A stretch of 64,000 bases of DNA from the NCBI RefSeq assembly GCF_963678635.1, contig NC_087064.1, forward strand, positions 35,036,515 through 35,100,514. Reading direction: 5' to 3'. Origin of the DNA: Symsagittifera roscoffensis. Taxonomy: Eukaryota; Xenacoelomorpha; Acoela; Convolutidae. The position numbers and the translations under genes are program-made. Shown here piece after piece: positions 11,501-23,702 of this stretch (position 1 is its first letter; each line of letters starts with the position of its first letter). The notes beneath the pieces were generated by a model. The model had not been told where the DNA came from. It searched no databases and saw only the letters and a list, made by a program, of their open reading frames with translations.

Positions 11501-12431
11501 ATTAAAAATAGAAGTGTGGTCACAAAGCGTGGGTGGGTTAGGCCGGCTATAGATTATGCTCAGGACGTCCTCTCTGGTGGGTTAGGCCAGGAGTGCGAGT
11601 ATGATTTCATGCTGTTTCTTTGAGAGGTCCTGTTATGTGATAACGTTTTATGTTGGGTTTATGTTGGTCTTTCTTATGTTACTTTGGTTGTGTCCTTTTT
11701 CAAAAATCAAATTGTTTTTGGTATGGGTTTGTCTTACGACTTTTTTGTGTTTTATTATTTTTTTCTTAGTCTTTATAATAGTCTTCAAAAGAATAAATTA
11801 ACCAGTTTTGAACTGGGTTAATCCGGTTTGGGTACCGTTGGTTTTCTTTTCTTAGTCATGCTGTTATTTTATAGTTATTGGTGTTTAGTAAGCTGCGTTG
11901 GTTAGTTAGGTATATAATTCCTTTCCAACCGGGTTAAAGGAAAGTTTGAAACTTGTTATCGTGTGTTAGAGTTGTTGAGTGTGAAAACTTGAAACTTAAA
12001 ATCATTATTTAAGCAATTCTTTGTGGGCGAGCTGTGCGAGTTTGGATAGAATTCAAGTGCGAGTGAATGAAAATGTTTGGAAACGTTAGTACTGTTTTCT
12101 CTTTTTATCAATTTATTGCATTGAATTTGAATTTTACTGCGTTTGAGGGAAATTTAAATTTATAAATTTTCATCGTAATTAAGTTTACTGCTTCATGGAG
12201 AAATAATTTATAGATAAAATTACTACACTTGGTATGAATTTTATTACATTATTTAGTGCAAGAAATTAACGAATTTTAAGAGAATTTAACAAGTTTGTAT
12301 TTCTATTTTTTTTTTCTGTTTTGTAGATGATTGTGATGTGAAGACTAGAAATATAAATCAAACATTGGTAGAAAATGGTTAGTAATAATTTCAATTTATT
12401 AGTGAAGAGTATTTTAAATTATACTTACCTG
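11501..12431 (-). other. Non-coding 3' flank of the retroelement
   Basis: About 930 bp without ORFs between the gap and the last retroelement frame. The 3' LTR is expected here or in the gap, but I found no stretch repeated at 27667-29400. On the minus strand a perfect splice donor CAG|GTAAGT (GT at 12428-12427) lies immediately after the last stop codon. Confidence 0.4.
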
Positions 12432-14243
12432 TTAACCTTCTGGGAAAAAGCCGTGGGGGAAGATGTCGTGTATCATATCTGATGTTGTTAGTAATTTGGC
12501 TAGTATGCGTATGACGTTTTTAGTTTGTAGCAGTGGCCAAAGCAATTGAAGTGCTTTATTGATTTTTAGTTCTTCGGTGCCTACTGCAATTTCGTAAGAT
12601 GTGTTTTGAATGAGGTTATATATTTTATGATTATATTTAGTATTGTGAATGAATTCTAATATTGGTATTTCAATAGGCTGGATAAATTCATGCGGGATAA
12701 GGAAGGGTCTGGATTCTTCGGCATTAAAGGTCTTCGTGATGGGACAAAATATATACATTTGGGTAACTGGGTCATAGTTGCGGAGGATGCCGTGGAGGTT
12801 AGTATCTTTGATGCAATAAGTGAAATTAAGGAAAAATGGTGATGTGTATTTTGAGTTAAGAAACTGAAAACGATGGTGTGGTTGTCTTGATGGGGTATGC
12901 AAATCAAAATGATTTTAGATGAAACGATAGTATAAATATGTGCGAGTTTGTTTAGTGCGTAACATAATATTGTGGGAACAGTGCAAATCGCGTTCATGTG
13001 GTGAAAGAAAGTGAAAGGTTAGTGAAAATAACTGAAATTTGTCATGGAAACTTTCGTAAGCTTGAATATCAGCTAGTGATTCTGAAATGATGTTATCATA
13101 CTTTCTATCAAAAATATTAAGTGTGAATACGTATGATGTTTTGATGCAAATTTTTTCTGTTAGTTGCGGGTTAGCGAAGCGGTCTTCATCTAAAAATTGG
13201 TCTTGATTAGGTCGTATGATATTATGGTCGTAATATTCTATTGTAAATTGGTTAGCTCGGGATGCAGTGAATGTTTTTAGTATTTTTTTATATCCTACGT
13301 AAGTAAATTGTCGAGGTGTTAGTGTTGTAGTGAGTCTATATAACATGTCTTTGTTTTTTTCTATGCTGTCATGAGTATTAGTTAGTAGTAGGCAAAGGGG
13401 GTTAGTAAAATGATAATAAGCTGTCCAATGAAGTGTTGGCATTAAAACATGTTCATCTACAAAATTACGTGTGTCATTAGTATTGTTAGGTGTGTTTAAT
13501 GTATATTGTGGAAATGAGGGTAAGGTGATTGCAAGAAAATTTTTCGTGTTTGTGTGTTGCGGGTGATTAATATTTTCGCAGGCTGTTCCGGGTTTGGTCG
13601 GGAATGGGTGATTCGGGAATTTTCGTTTAAAATTGCGATAAGCTCGGTGAGTGCTGCTAGGTGTTTCGGTGGATGTGGATGATTGTGTGAATGATGCAGT
13701 GTATGCTGAGGAGGGTGTAGGAGTAGGTGGGTTTGAAAATTCTATTGTGGATGATAGTTGATGTATTGTGAGGGTGTTAGGGTGTAATAACTGTTGTTGT
13801 AGGGTAATAAAATTATCAAGTTCCTGGGAAATTTGGGGGGTATTTGGGGAATTAATATATGATCTGTCAGAATGAAGTGGAGAATAGGTTGGGGTCACTT
13901 GCAAAGCATAAGAAGGAGTGTAAAAGGAAGGGAGTGAATGATTTGATGGAATTGGTTGAAATGGGGGTTTTAAAAAAACTGAGGAGTTGGTCTGAGTATA
14001 ATTTGATGGAGATGGTTCAGAGTCTGCAAATTCGTCAGGGGTTTCTACATTAGGGTTATTAAATTGTGAGATAGAGTATAAAACTGAAATATCTGAGTTA
14101 GTATCAGAATTCGTGCTTGATGATATATTAATAAGTGGAAAATCGGGTGGTGGGAAAGCAAAAAATGGGATAATTGGGATTTGAGTTTGGAGGTTGGCTG
14201 GGTGGGAGTTTGAGCGATGTAGGGATTCAATTTGTCGGCTCAT
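12432..14243 (-). pseudogene. Unidentified ORF downstream of env in the retroelement
   Basis: The ATG at 14243 follows the env stop by only 6 bases. The frame runs 603 codons to the stop at 12432-12434 and is broken once, by an in-frame TAA at 12915-12917; reading resumes in the same frame and stays open for about 160 codons. The first ~200 residues are rich in Pro, Ser, Thr and Asn. A basic patch follows near residue 205 (HRAYRNFKRKF), then a mixed-composition region of about 390 residues that looks folded. No signal peptide or clear membrane segment is visible. I recognise no family. Position suggests an accessory or structural protein, possibly from a spliced mRNA. ORFs in other frames here (12656-12997, 13859-14053) are shadows. 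Confidence 0.6.
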
Positions 14244-14249
14244 CGTGGG

Positions 14250-17200
14250 CTAAAACAAATTATTATTTTGAGACTGAAAAGTGGTGGTGTGGGGTTGTTC
14301 TATAATCTGTTCGTATGGATTACCATTTTGTGAATGATGTGTCATTATATGTTGGATGGGGCTTTGTGCTATATTTGGTCTAGAATTTGGATTATTTGTA
14401 ATTGCTAGGTTTCGGAAATTTAGGGGAACTAATGATAATGAATGGTTTTGTGGTAGGGGTGGCAACTGTGGTGCGGTAGGTGTTATCTCTATATTATTGT
14501 GTTCTTCGTCGTAAGTGTTCTGTCTTGTGGATATTTTCGTGTTGTATTCTTTTATTTGTGCATCTAGAAGTATTTTGTTCATTGATGATGGAAAAATTCC
14601 GAAAAATCCTGCAAACAGTATGCGTGCTACACTTGCTGGTCTGTTTACTTGTGCGTGTATAGCGCTTGTGTTATAGATTCCTTTCAAGAGTGAGAAAAGC
14701 AATCCTATAAAGTTAAACATTGCGTATAAGATAGTTAATTTTTCTAAGATGTAATAGGCCCTGTAAAAGAAATTTCGTTCTTTAGGTGAAATATCTTGCG
14801 GTTTGTATTTTTCACCGTTTAAATATATGTAATCTTTAATGTCTTTAAAATATCCGCTATAATCTTGTGTACAAATATCTGCAAATCCTGCGGTTTCGGC
14901 AAGTTTTCTTGAATTTTTGTCAATTGACTGTCTTTGTATTGCGTCCATTTGTGTTAATAATTCTTGAAATTGTTGTGTTCTAATGCGATGTTGGATATCT
15001 GATTTAGAATATATGACAATTGATTTTAAATCAATGTTTGGATTACAATCAATAGCTCTGATGCTTTCGGGTGAAAATTTTTTGAGTGATTGCATTAACG
15101 TAGGGTATGGTGTAAGGAGATAGTATTTATCTTCATCAGGATTCAATTGTACTACATTGTGGCTATTTTCTGATCCACATGGGACTGCGGTATCCCAAAA
15201 ATATGTTCGTCTTGAAAGTGTGTCGACAAAGTGTACTTTATGTTTATAGAAAATAGGGATTCTTTTATAACAACGTTTATCTTCAAAAACATATAGTGGT
15301 GATACTTTTTTGGTACAAGTATAAAACCATAAAATATTTCCTTCGTAGTCTACAAAATTTGATCTATTTCCTGACAATAAGTATCCTGCGTAGGGTATTT
15401 TTAGTACTGCTTGTGCGAGTGATTGTAGGATTTGTGTCCTTTCCAATTCGCATAATTGGTGAAGTGTTTCTAATTCGGAGAGTGACATTTCTTGAAAAAT
15501 TCGACTAATTGTGTAGTCTAACTTCATATCTAAGTGAATATCGTAATGAATATTACCGAAATAGGTGTTATTCATTAGTGATAGTTCTTGTGAACGTGTA
15601 CTTCTACTGTCATGTGGCTTTAGTTTTCCACCAGGTTGACCTGTGCTTTTTTGAAAGTTAACTGGTATGTATGATGTTCCTTCATTTAGAGGGTGACTTA
15701 TGGCATAAGGGTCAATTTTTATTTTTCCAGTGGTCATGTCAAAACATTTTTCGTATTCGACAAGTATTTCAGAAAATTGTGTTTTATATAGTGGATTTCT
15801 GTATTTGCATGCAATTTCTGTTTCTTGATATTTTTGAAAACGTGTTAATTTATTTTCTATATCATGAATATTTTTACTTTCTTTTCGGGATAGATTTACT
15901 TGTTCGTATGGAATTGATTCTATAAAATATTTTTCATGAAATTTTAACATTCGAGCGTGTTATTTTGCTACTTGAAATGTTGTGCATGTATCTTCGGAAA
16001 ACCAAACAATTGTTGATTGTGTCCGTGTTGTAGGGTCACAATAACCTTGATCATTTTTGCAAGGTAATCTAATTCCTTGATAGCTCAGTGTGTTATCTGA
16101 TAAATCTCATGTGAGTTGTACTTTTTCGAGTTGTAATTTCCAATCGGAAAACATTATTTCTTGATATCCTTTATTTTTTGTGTCTGCTTTGCAGTTTGAG
16201 GGGCCAATTATTCCAATGTGTGGTATCCAGTGTTTATCGTGTATGTCATAAGTTAATCTTCCGTGTGCGCCGTTGTATGGGTATTTTTCGTCTAGTTTTA
16301 TATGTCCTTGATATCTTTCAAGTTGTGCTTGGTGTACAGAATCGGCAAAAACTTGGAAATTTCCTATTTTCCTGTCTGTTTATCTATTTCTTGTGATGTT
16401 TAGTCTGAGTAGTTCGTTATTACAATCATCGGGATTTAGATTTAAAAGTCGTTCTATTTTACTTTGATAGAATGATTCGTGATCAAGGCGGTTTTTATTT
16501 CCATTGGAAACTTGTGAACAGTGTACTTTCTTTTCGGAAAAAGTTGCTGTAAATTTATATCCTGTGACTGTTGTTGCTCGGGCTTTTGAATACAATGTTG
16601 CTATTACATTTGTAGTTTCTTCTGTTTCGCATTCTGATACTTGATTTATTGCATGTTTGTGTAGTGTTTTTTGTTCGTTTTCTTCACAATCGTAGTGTGA
16701 TACTAATAAATCCTGGGGTTCTGTGCGAGGAGAAGGATTTGTGTTCTGGTCGGAAAATATTAGAAAAAAGATGTGTTGAAATGTTATTATTTTTAGTATA
16801 TACATGTGTATGATAATCCTGAGTATGGGTTATAAAATGTGATGAAACCAAATTTGTTCTTGGTATATCTATCGTATTTATATATATTACTTCAGAGGTT
16901 ATAAATGGTGGTGGTAGCGATTGAGCTGTTATATTTGGTGGATTTAATGGGTAGGGATGTTGAACAATATTATTAAGTTTGATCGTGATTTCGAATTTCA
17001 ATTGGAGACTATTTTGTTGAAGTATTTGAATATTGTGTTCACAAATATTTTCGTGAATATCTTGTCTAGATTGTAGTCTATTGAGTGCCCAACTGTGGAG
17101 TCGGTTACTATCTTAATGTTGTCCAAATAATGGTGGGGGTGCTACGAATGTATTCCAGTCTAGTCGTAAGGGGATATTTATTGATGATTGTTCTCGATAT

Positions 17201-18030
17201 CTAGCGTCGAGGTTATTTGGGAAATTTAAAGGGAAAAGCGTCGGTGAAATTTGAATTAATGATGGTGTTGACGGTAGTGATAATGTTTCTGGTAGTGATG
17301 ATAGTATTGTATCCGTAGAAATATCTATTGGGTCGTTTACTAAGTTTGGTTCACCTTGTGTATATGAGTGTGTTGTCCAATATGGTAGTCGTGTTGTGGG
17401 ATTGGGGGGGTTAAAGGGATTTTCAGGTATTTGTTCAGTTGTTGGTGTTGAACCTAAGTAATCCGAGGGTATATTTGAGATGCTCTGTTGTGAAAGTAGT
17501 GTGGGAGTTTCTGGCAATGTACTACTTGAAATTTCTGGAGTAGTTGGTGTTGGTGATTGGGGTATATCAAAATGAACTCTAGGGGTTTGAAAACTTCTGT
17601 TTCGTCGTGGATGTATAATTTGTCTATTTATTTCAACTGTATTTTGGTTTTGACTAATGTTGCTTATTCTACTTATTTCTTGTGGTAATGTGGTATACAA
17701 GTTATATGTTGGTTCACTTAGAAGTGCCTGTCGCTGAACTGGTTCTAATGGTTCGGATAAGCGAGCGTATCGTTCTTCAAAAGTGTATGGATTATCGTGG
17801 AAAGAAATTCGTGTGGATGTTTGGGGGTTTTGGGTAGTTGTAGGTATTGTTGGATTTTCTTGGGATGATGTCGGTGAAGACTGATTTTGTGATTGTTGGT
17901 TAGCAATTTTTGAAAGTGTTCGGTTGATTTTTTTCTAGTGGGAAGATTTATGTTTTTGTAGTATTCGTCAATGAAAAGAATTAAAAGGATTAATGCTAAG
18001 GCGAATGTGACTGTTTCTTTTTTTTCAACT
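14250..18030 (-). pseudogene. Env-like glycoprotein precursor, broken
   Basis: Reading 5' to 3' on the minus strand: a hydrophobic stretch at 18011-17970 (VTFALALILLILFI) is compatible with a signal anchor; a frameshift near 17935; a Pro/Ser/Thr/Asn-rich leader (17934-17116) ending at an in-frame TAA (17113-17115); the same frame resumes to about 16760; after another shift a Cys-containing ectodomain follows, with stops at 16380-16382 and near 16110 and 15960. It continues as a 566-codon open frame (15950-14250) with motifs YAGYLLSGNRSNF, LWFYTC and CYKRIPI, then hydrophobic segments near residues 405-425 and 440-450 and a Pro/Asn/Gln-rich tail. The layout is that of a viral membrane glycoprotein. 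The motif spacing reminds me of chuvirus-type (class III, gB-like) glycoproteins rather than a gammaretrovirus Env; this is inference from memory and needs a profile search. Confidence 0.6.
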
Positions 18031-18039
18031 TTTGCACAT

Positions 18040-19016
18040 TTTCAATATTAGGGATGATAAAAATATGATGAAAATTACAAATAGTAAAAAATATCTGTTC
18101 TACTAAAAATTGTTCGTATCATTTAAATAGACTTTGGATTATCGTACCTGTGAACATGATCAATGATTTGGGAAAGTTGGAGATATATTTCAAATAGGGA
18201 GTAGAAAATTTAAAAAATGTTGCAAAAAATTATTAAAATGATTATAAAAGCCTCAAAAGTATCAAATAGAAGTATTAACAAAAATTTGAATAGTATGAAA
18301 AAGTTTATTAAAAGATTTAAAATTGTATTTCTAAAGATATTGACTGATCGAGAGAAGAGCATTTAAAAAATTATTTCTTTGTCGAATATTTTTTGTTGTT
18401 TGAGGCGAGATTCAAGTGTGGTGGAGTTATTTATTGATTTTTTGACAAGTGGGTTGAGTTTTGTGAAAAGTTGTTGAGGGCTAATTTTATGGTGTTTGGG
18501 AGGTCTTCTTTGCTTTATTTTTATTTTTCGGGTGATCTGGGATATTTTTGAGATATTTGTACTTTAGGCCAAATGAATATGGTCCTTTTTTACTTTAGGC
18601 TAATTTACCATTTTTGGTTGGAGGGTTTTTGAGGTCTGAGTTGGGAAAATATTAATGATGTTTGCGTTATTAGATAGGGGAGGGTTGTAATGATATGCTG
18701 GTATTTGTTTTAGTTGTCAAAATTTAGCGGGTTGCTTATTTTTGACCTGGAGGTTGTAAAAGTATAGTTATAGAGATGCCTGGAGTTTAACATCTTTTGG
18801 CTAATAGGTTGGTGTTATAGATTTAGAAGGTGACGGATTTAAGTGAATCCTATTGGCTGAATCTGAACTAAAATTGTTGCGTGTATGTCAGCATGTTATT
18901 TTGGAAAATGAAAGTTCAAAATGATCCAGAGGTGCAAAGATTATTAATTTTTAAAATCAAAATTGTTTTTGAAATTCAACTTTCTTTAGTATTTTAGATT
19001 GTGGAATGAATGTTTT
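18040..19016 (-). other. Pol-env spacer
   Basis: About 980 bp without sustained open frames or recognisable motifs between the integrase and the env-like frame. It could carry a splice acceptor for a subgenomic env mRNA, but none stands out. Confidence 0.4.
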
Positions 19017-20484
19017 TTAGTTTTTACGTGGTTGATTTCTTAGTCGTGATGACTCTCTTTGTTCTAATTTTTCTATTTGTTCTTGTGGTAAAATTTTTTC
19101 TATCATCTTCCTGTTTTTTCTTTCTTTTTGAGGTATTTTTGGGTCTGATATTTTTTGATTGTTTTTAACTTTGTTTTGTTTTTGATATTGATCTTCATGA
19201 TGAACGTTGTCTCGTTCATCTATTTTTTTTACTGTATGTGGATGGTTTTGAATAATTTTTAAACCTGTGAAAGAATATAATTGAGTTAATTCGCGTAGCG
19301 CGTATTCTTTTGGGTAGTAGGGCAATAGATTGTTACGATGTTGAACAATTTCCTTTTTATTTGAATTTGTGAGTTTATACGTTACGTCAGTGGGTTTGGT
19401 TATTATTTGGTATGGTCCTTTTCGAAGGGGTTGTAATTTTTTAGAGATTCCTTTTTGTGTATTAAAGTTAAGTATTAAGTCAAATGTTCCAATTTTTAAA
19501 TCTGTGGCTGGTGTAAAGCGTGAACTAATTTGGTCGTTAATATTTTGCCCTTGTAACAATTTCTTTGTTACTTTTTGGTAAATTTCATTGTGTTTTTTAT
19601 CTCTATTGAAAATCCATTCGGTGTGTTTGCCGGAGGCCATTTTAAGAATTTATGGGTGATGAAAATGATCTTCATCATGTGTGTATAAAGGTAGGTTATA
19701 ACAAATTGAGTCTTTATTTGGTTGGCAATAACCTTGTGCATTTTTATGGGAATTTGCTGTATTGGTTTACATGGCTTTTGATTAAAAATCATTTTGTATG
19801 GTGACATTCCTAAAGTTGTCGTGATTTGTGAATTGTATGCTAATTGTATGCTAAGGGAAATAATTTTACATCTGCTGACCCTTTTGTGTATTTTGTATCA
19901 TTTCCATTTATGATACATTGGAGATATTCTTGTAGTGAACGGTTCATACCTTCGACTAAACCGTTTGTCCAAGGTGCATGAGACGTACGTGGTTTATGTT
20001 TGATGTCATATAGGTGGCATAGTGTGATGATTTCCTTATTTATGAATTCTGTACCGTTGTCTGTAACTAAGGTTTCGGGTAATCCGAATTTAGCTATCAA
20101 ATGTTCATAAAGCGTCGTGTAGGCATAATAAGCATTACAATGTGGTACTGGGCTGAGTGCTACATAATGTGTAAATGCGTGAACAATGACCATAATGTAG
20201 GAGTTTCCTTCAGAGGATGGTGAAATTGGTCCTTTTGTATCGAATGAAATGCGATGGTTAAAATATAAACTTTGTCCTATAAAATCTTGTTTTTGTGCTA
20301 TTTGTTTTTGATTTGGATAAGGTTTGTTTAATTGACATATTATACAATCATTGCATAATACTTTTATCCAAATTGGTGTATTTGGGAAATAAAAATTCTG
20401 TGTAAAGTTTGAGTTTGTTTTTTCTGATCCGGAGTCTCCTTTAGTATTTTGTGTATGTGAAACGTTAAAAGCTATTAAAATCAT
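19017..20484 (-). pseudogene. Retroelement integrase, frameshifted
   Basis: The N-terminal part (20484-19840) has a zinc-binding remnant: CNDCIICQ supplies the two Cys, and one His is seen in SHTQNTKGD; the second His is not evident. The catalytic core keeps all three acidic residues: Asp in SFDTKGP, Asp in VTDNGTEF and Glu in NGLVEGMNR. The C-terminal part (19640-19017) has LRKGPYQII, the GPY/F module of Ty3/gypsy integrases, and a Lys/Glu/Gln-rich tail. The two parts are in different frames, with a damaged stretch between 19840 and 19640. The enzyme would insert cDNA into host DNA; this copy cannot make it intact. Confidence 0.85.
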
Positions 20485-21045
20485 ACTTAAAGGAAGGCAG
20501 GAAACTTTTGAATCATTTAAGTTATATTCTAAAAGATCTGTATTTTCATTAATTGTTGTGTTATTAAATTTTCGGAAATATCGGAGAAGCGTTTCATTTC
20601 CTAAAATTGTGGTATCTGCTTTCAGGGGGTTAGTTTTGTATTTATTCCAAGATTTTCATTGTCTAATTACTGGGTCGAGATTTGATATTGTTTTAAAAGT
20701 TCAAGTGTATTTTTATCTGTTGGGGGGAGAAAAATATTGTCAATTTCTGGTTTTGATAGGGAAATTGTGTCAAGTGGGTCATGGAGGTCAAAAACTTGGT
20801 TTATTGTGTATTTTGAATCATTTGTTTGCGGTCCTGATAAATTTATTTTATCGGTTAAATTTTCTTTTTCGATTAAGGGAAAAAGGTCTTTTTCTTTTGC
20901 GAATGTTGTTTTATTCTTTTTTGTTGAGTGCTATTTTTTATCCATTGTGAGTATGAAATTGGTTTAAAATTTGATGTGCCTAGTAAGTCAACTTCCTAGT
21001 AATTATTCTGGCAGAGAATATAAGTAGAGTGGAAATTGTTGTAGA

Positions 21046-21688
21046 TTATTGTTTTTGTGATTGATCAATATCAGTTTTTACTGCATATTTGCATTCTAGT
21101 CGGGGTGATGTTTCATCTTTTGCAAGATAAAATTTAATATTTTGTGGTATTTCAACTGTAGTTTTTCTTGTGAGTAATTCAGGTGGCGTTTTTCGACTTA
21201 CTGTATCTGGTAACGCAAGGTTTTTTCCTGCTGTCCAAACTATATGTAAGTTTGGAGATTTCTTTAGAATTAGTTGAAATCTATAAACTCTATGATTTGG
21301 ATTTGACTTTTGTGTAAAGAGAAAAATAATTGGTTTGTGATCTGTGAATAGAACTGTTGGGTGTTTTGATCAAAGTATCAGAAATTCATATTCTGTAAGT
21401 GTATAAATTATAGCTGTACATTCTCTCATTAGAGTTGAGAGTCGTAGCTCTGCTTGAGTGAATAATCGTGAATTTGCTGATATAAGATTCTTTTTATTTG
21501 TTCCACTATGGGATTGTAGCAATGCTGCGCCGATGCCAAAATTGGAAGCATCGCACATTGCATAAAACGGTTGATTTGGATCTAGAATTGTATTGGAAAT
21601 TTGTTCAGTTAAAAGTTTTTTAATTTCTTCAAATCGTGTTTGATGTTCAGTGGTCCAATCAAAATTGTTTTTGTTGTCTGAGGATATT
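21046..21688 (-). pseudogene. Retroelement RNase H and tether, broken
   Basis: Out of frame with the RT that precedes it. Conserved features are an Asp in YAMCDASNFGIG, Glu in MRECTAIIYTL and Asp in LFTDHKPI, the acidic residues of Ty3/gypsy RNase H, followed by LALPDTVSR. A TGA at 21370-21372 interrupts the domain; the frame continues in register to a TAA at 21046-21048. The region between there and the integrase (20485-21045) is poorly conserved linker. Confidence 0.75.
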
Positions 21689-22600
21689 TTAGAAGGGTCT
21701 TAAGTATAATTGCATTTTATAAACATATTTACTTAAGAAATTTAACACTCCACGGAATTCTTGGATTTTCTTTTTATTTGTTGGTGGCTGAAGTTTTTGA
21801 ATAGCATCAATGCGTGATTTCAATGGAGTGATAGTTTCTCGTTCTATATGATGTCCTAAATATTTAACGCGTGTTAGGAAGAAGTGTGATTTATCGGGAG
21901 CTGCCTTCAGATTTTCGTTCTGAAGTATTTTATGATACTGTATTAAAACTGTAAACATTTCTTCTTTAGTTTGTGATTGCATAAAAACTTCATCTAAGTA
22001 TGGGATTGCATTTTTCTTGAGTATTATTGGTCTAAAAATTTTGCTCATGGAGGCTGAAAAAGCTGCTGGTCCTATGGATATTCCATAGAATAAGCGATTG
22101 AATTCATATTGTTGAATTTTAATAAAAAACTGTGTTAAACATTGTGATTGTTCATCTAGTGGCATTTGATTGTAAGCACTATTCATATCTGCGGTTGTGA
22201 AATATTTACCATTTATCTTTATTAAGACAACTTGTATGGGTTCAATAGGCCAATTGCATTTTGATTCGTCAATTAGTGAATTGAGGTATCTAGCGTCTAA
22301 AACTATTTTTAGTGATTCACCTTTTGCTAGAATGATAACAGTGTTCATAAAAGTGTTACCTTTTGGTTGTTCTTCCTTATTTACTGGTGAGATCATTTCG
22401 TATTGTTCTAAGATGTCAAGTAATCTGTTTATTTTGTCATGTAATTGAATTGGTACTTTACTGGTTCTTTGTTTTTTGAAAATTGCGTCGGATTTTAACG
22501 GGAGGTGTAGTGATGAACTAATTTTTCCAACGTCAAATTTTGATGTTGCGTAGACTGTTGAATATTTTAACAGTTGTTTTGCTAATTTATCAAATTCAAT
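21689..22600 (-). pseudogene. Retroelement reverse transcriptase, altered active site
   Basis: The frame is open from about 22600 to the stop at 21689. Motifs in order: LDARYLNSLI, FTTADMNSAYNQMPL (motif A, Asp present), FYGISIGPAAFSAS (motif B), PYLDEVF (motif C), KYLGHHIE and the tether LNFLSKYVY. Motif C should be YxDD; here the second Asp is Glu, expected to cripple or abolish polymerisation. Upstream and downstream frameshifts separate it from the protease-side frame and from RNase H. The ATG at 22396 is internal and not a start. Confidence 0.88.
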
Positions 22601-23355
22601 TTGTGTAATTTGTGAAAGTTCAAATTAGACATTGTTAAAAAATTTTGTTGTTCTTTTGTGTAATTTGTTATATTGAATGTTGGTTTAAAGTATGGTGTTT
22701 TTGTGAAGTAATCTCTGTTTCTTTTTTCATTACTTATTATATTATTTATGGATAACTCTTCGTCAAGAATTGTGGATTGGCAAACATCTAATAATTTGAG
22801 TATATTATTAACGCGGTAGGCTAGTTCATTTATAGGTGAAATTGTAGCATTTGTTTCACAATAAGCTAAAAGTCCTAGGGGTAATGTTACTTGATATGGT
22901 GTATTATTATACACGTGTAATGAAAGGATGTCGGAATTTGTGTTTTTTGAATATTTTATGGATGAGATCGTAATTGTGAAAAACTTGTGGATAGGTTTAA
23001 GTTCGAAGTCTGACATAAAAAGTTGTTGTTTATTTTGACTTCTATTATATTGGTGAACTTGTTTTATTGAAAAATTATATATATTTCCTGATAGTGGTTT
23101 CAGGTGTTTCCGTTGTTGATTGTAAATGGGGTAAAATTTTGAGAAGAATGGTGGTTGTTTGTTTAATCTTTGGAAGAATGTTAGGGCTGTATTTTTTGTT
23201 TTTGTGTACTTATCTTTGATATGTATTTTAGTATTTAAGATGTTAATTGTTGGTATATAATTAGACATAGATGGTATGCCAATGATATTGTGTTTAATAT
23301 CAGTAATATAAAATAATTGTTTAAACGGTTTGTTTAAAATTTTGTTTTTTTTCAT
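22582..23355 (-). pseudogene. Protease-RT linker frame of pol
   Basis: A 257-codon frame between protease and RT, shifted relative to both. It overlaps the protease frame at ATGA (23355-23352), and its last codons run beside the RT frame that begins about 22600. Composition is Asn/Ile/Lys-rich with no catalytic motif; I take it as the divergent C-terminal protease/N-terminal RT region of the polyprotein. Confidence 0.55.
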
Positions 23356-23702
23356 TGTTCTCGTGGGGAGAAGAAATAATTGGATTTTTCCATATTAACT
23401 AATGTTGATCCTTGTGCTGTTGCTAATTTACTAGAGGTTTCAAGAGGTGTTAATTTTGGATGTAATTTTTTGATTTCATTCCATGCGGGAATATTAATTG
23501 TATTTGATTCTGCTCCTGAATCAATTAAAAAATCAATTTCAAGATCTGGTGGTTGAAATTCTTTGCTTCTTGGGGTTTCTAAGAGAAATAATATTGTCCA
23601 AATTTTTTCTCTGGGGTATTCTTTTTGTATATTTTGATAAATTTGTTTTGTGTTTGAGCATTGTGTTTCATAGTTTTTATCGGGTTCAATTAACGTGTTA
23701 AT
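23352..23702 (-). pseudogene. Retropepsin-like aspartic protease
   Basis: In-frame continuation of the gag tail after a TGA at 23703-23705. The active-site motif LIDSGAES is encoded at about 23531-23508, with the Asp codon at 23522-23520. About 60 residues precede it and 55 follow to the TGA at 23354-23352. Size and motif fit a retroviral-type protease acting as a dimer to process Gag-Pol. The stop between gag and protease could be decay or a readthrough site; other stops in this element argue for decay. Confidence 0.7.

Noticed and set aside
11203-11552. ORFs through the N run
   Set aside because: They exist only because N does not create stops.
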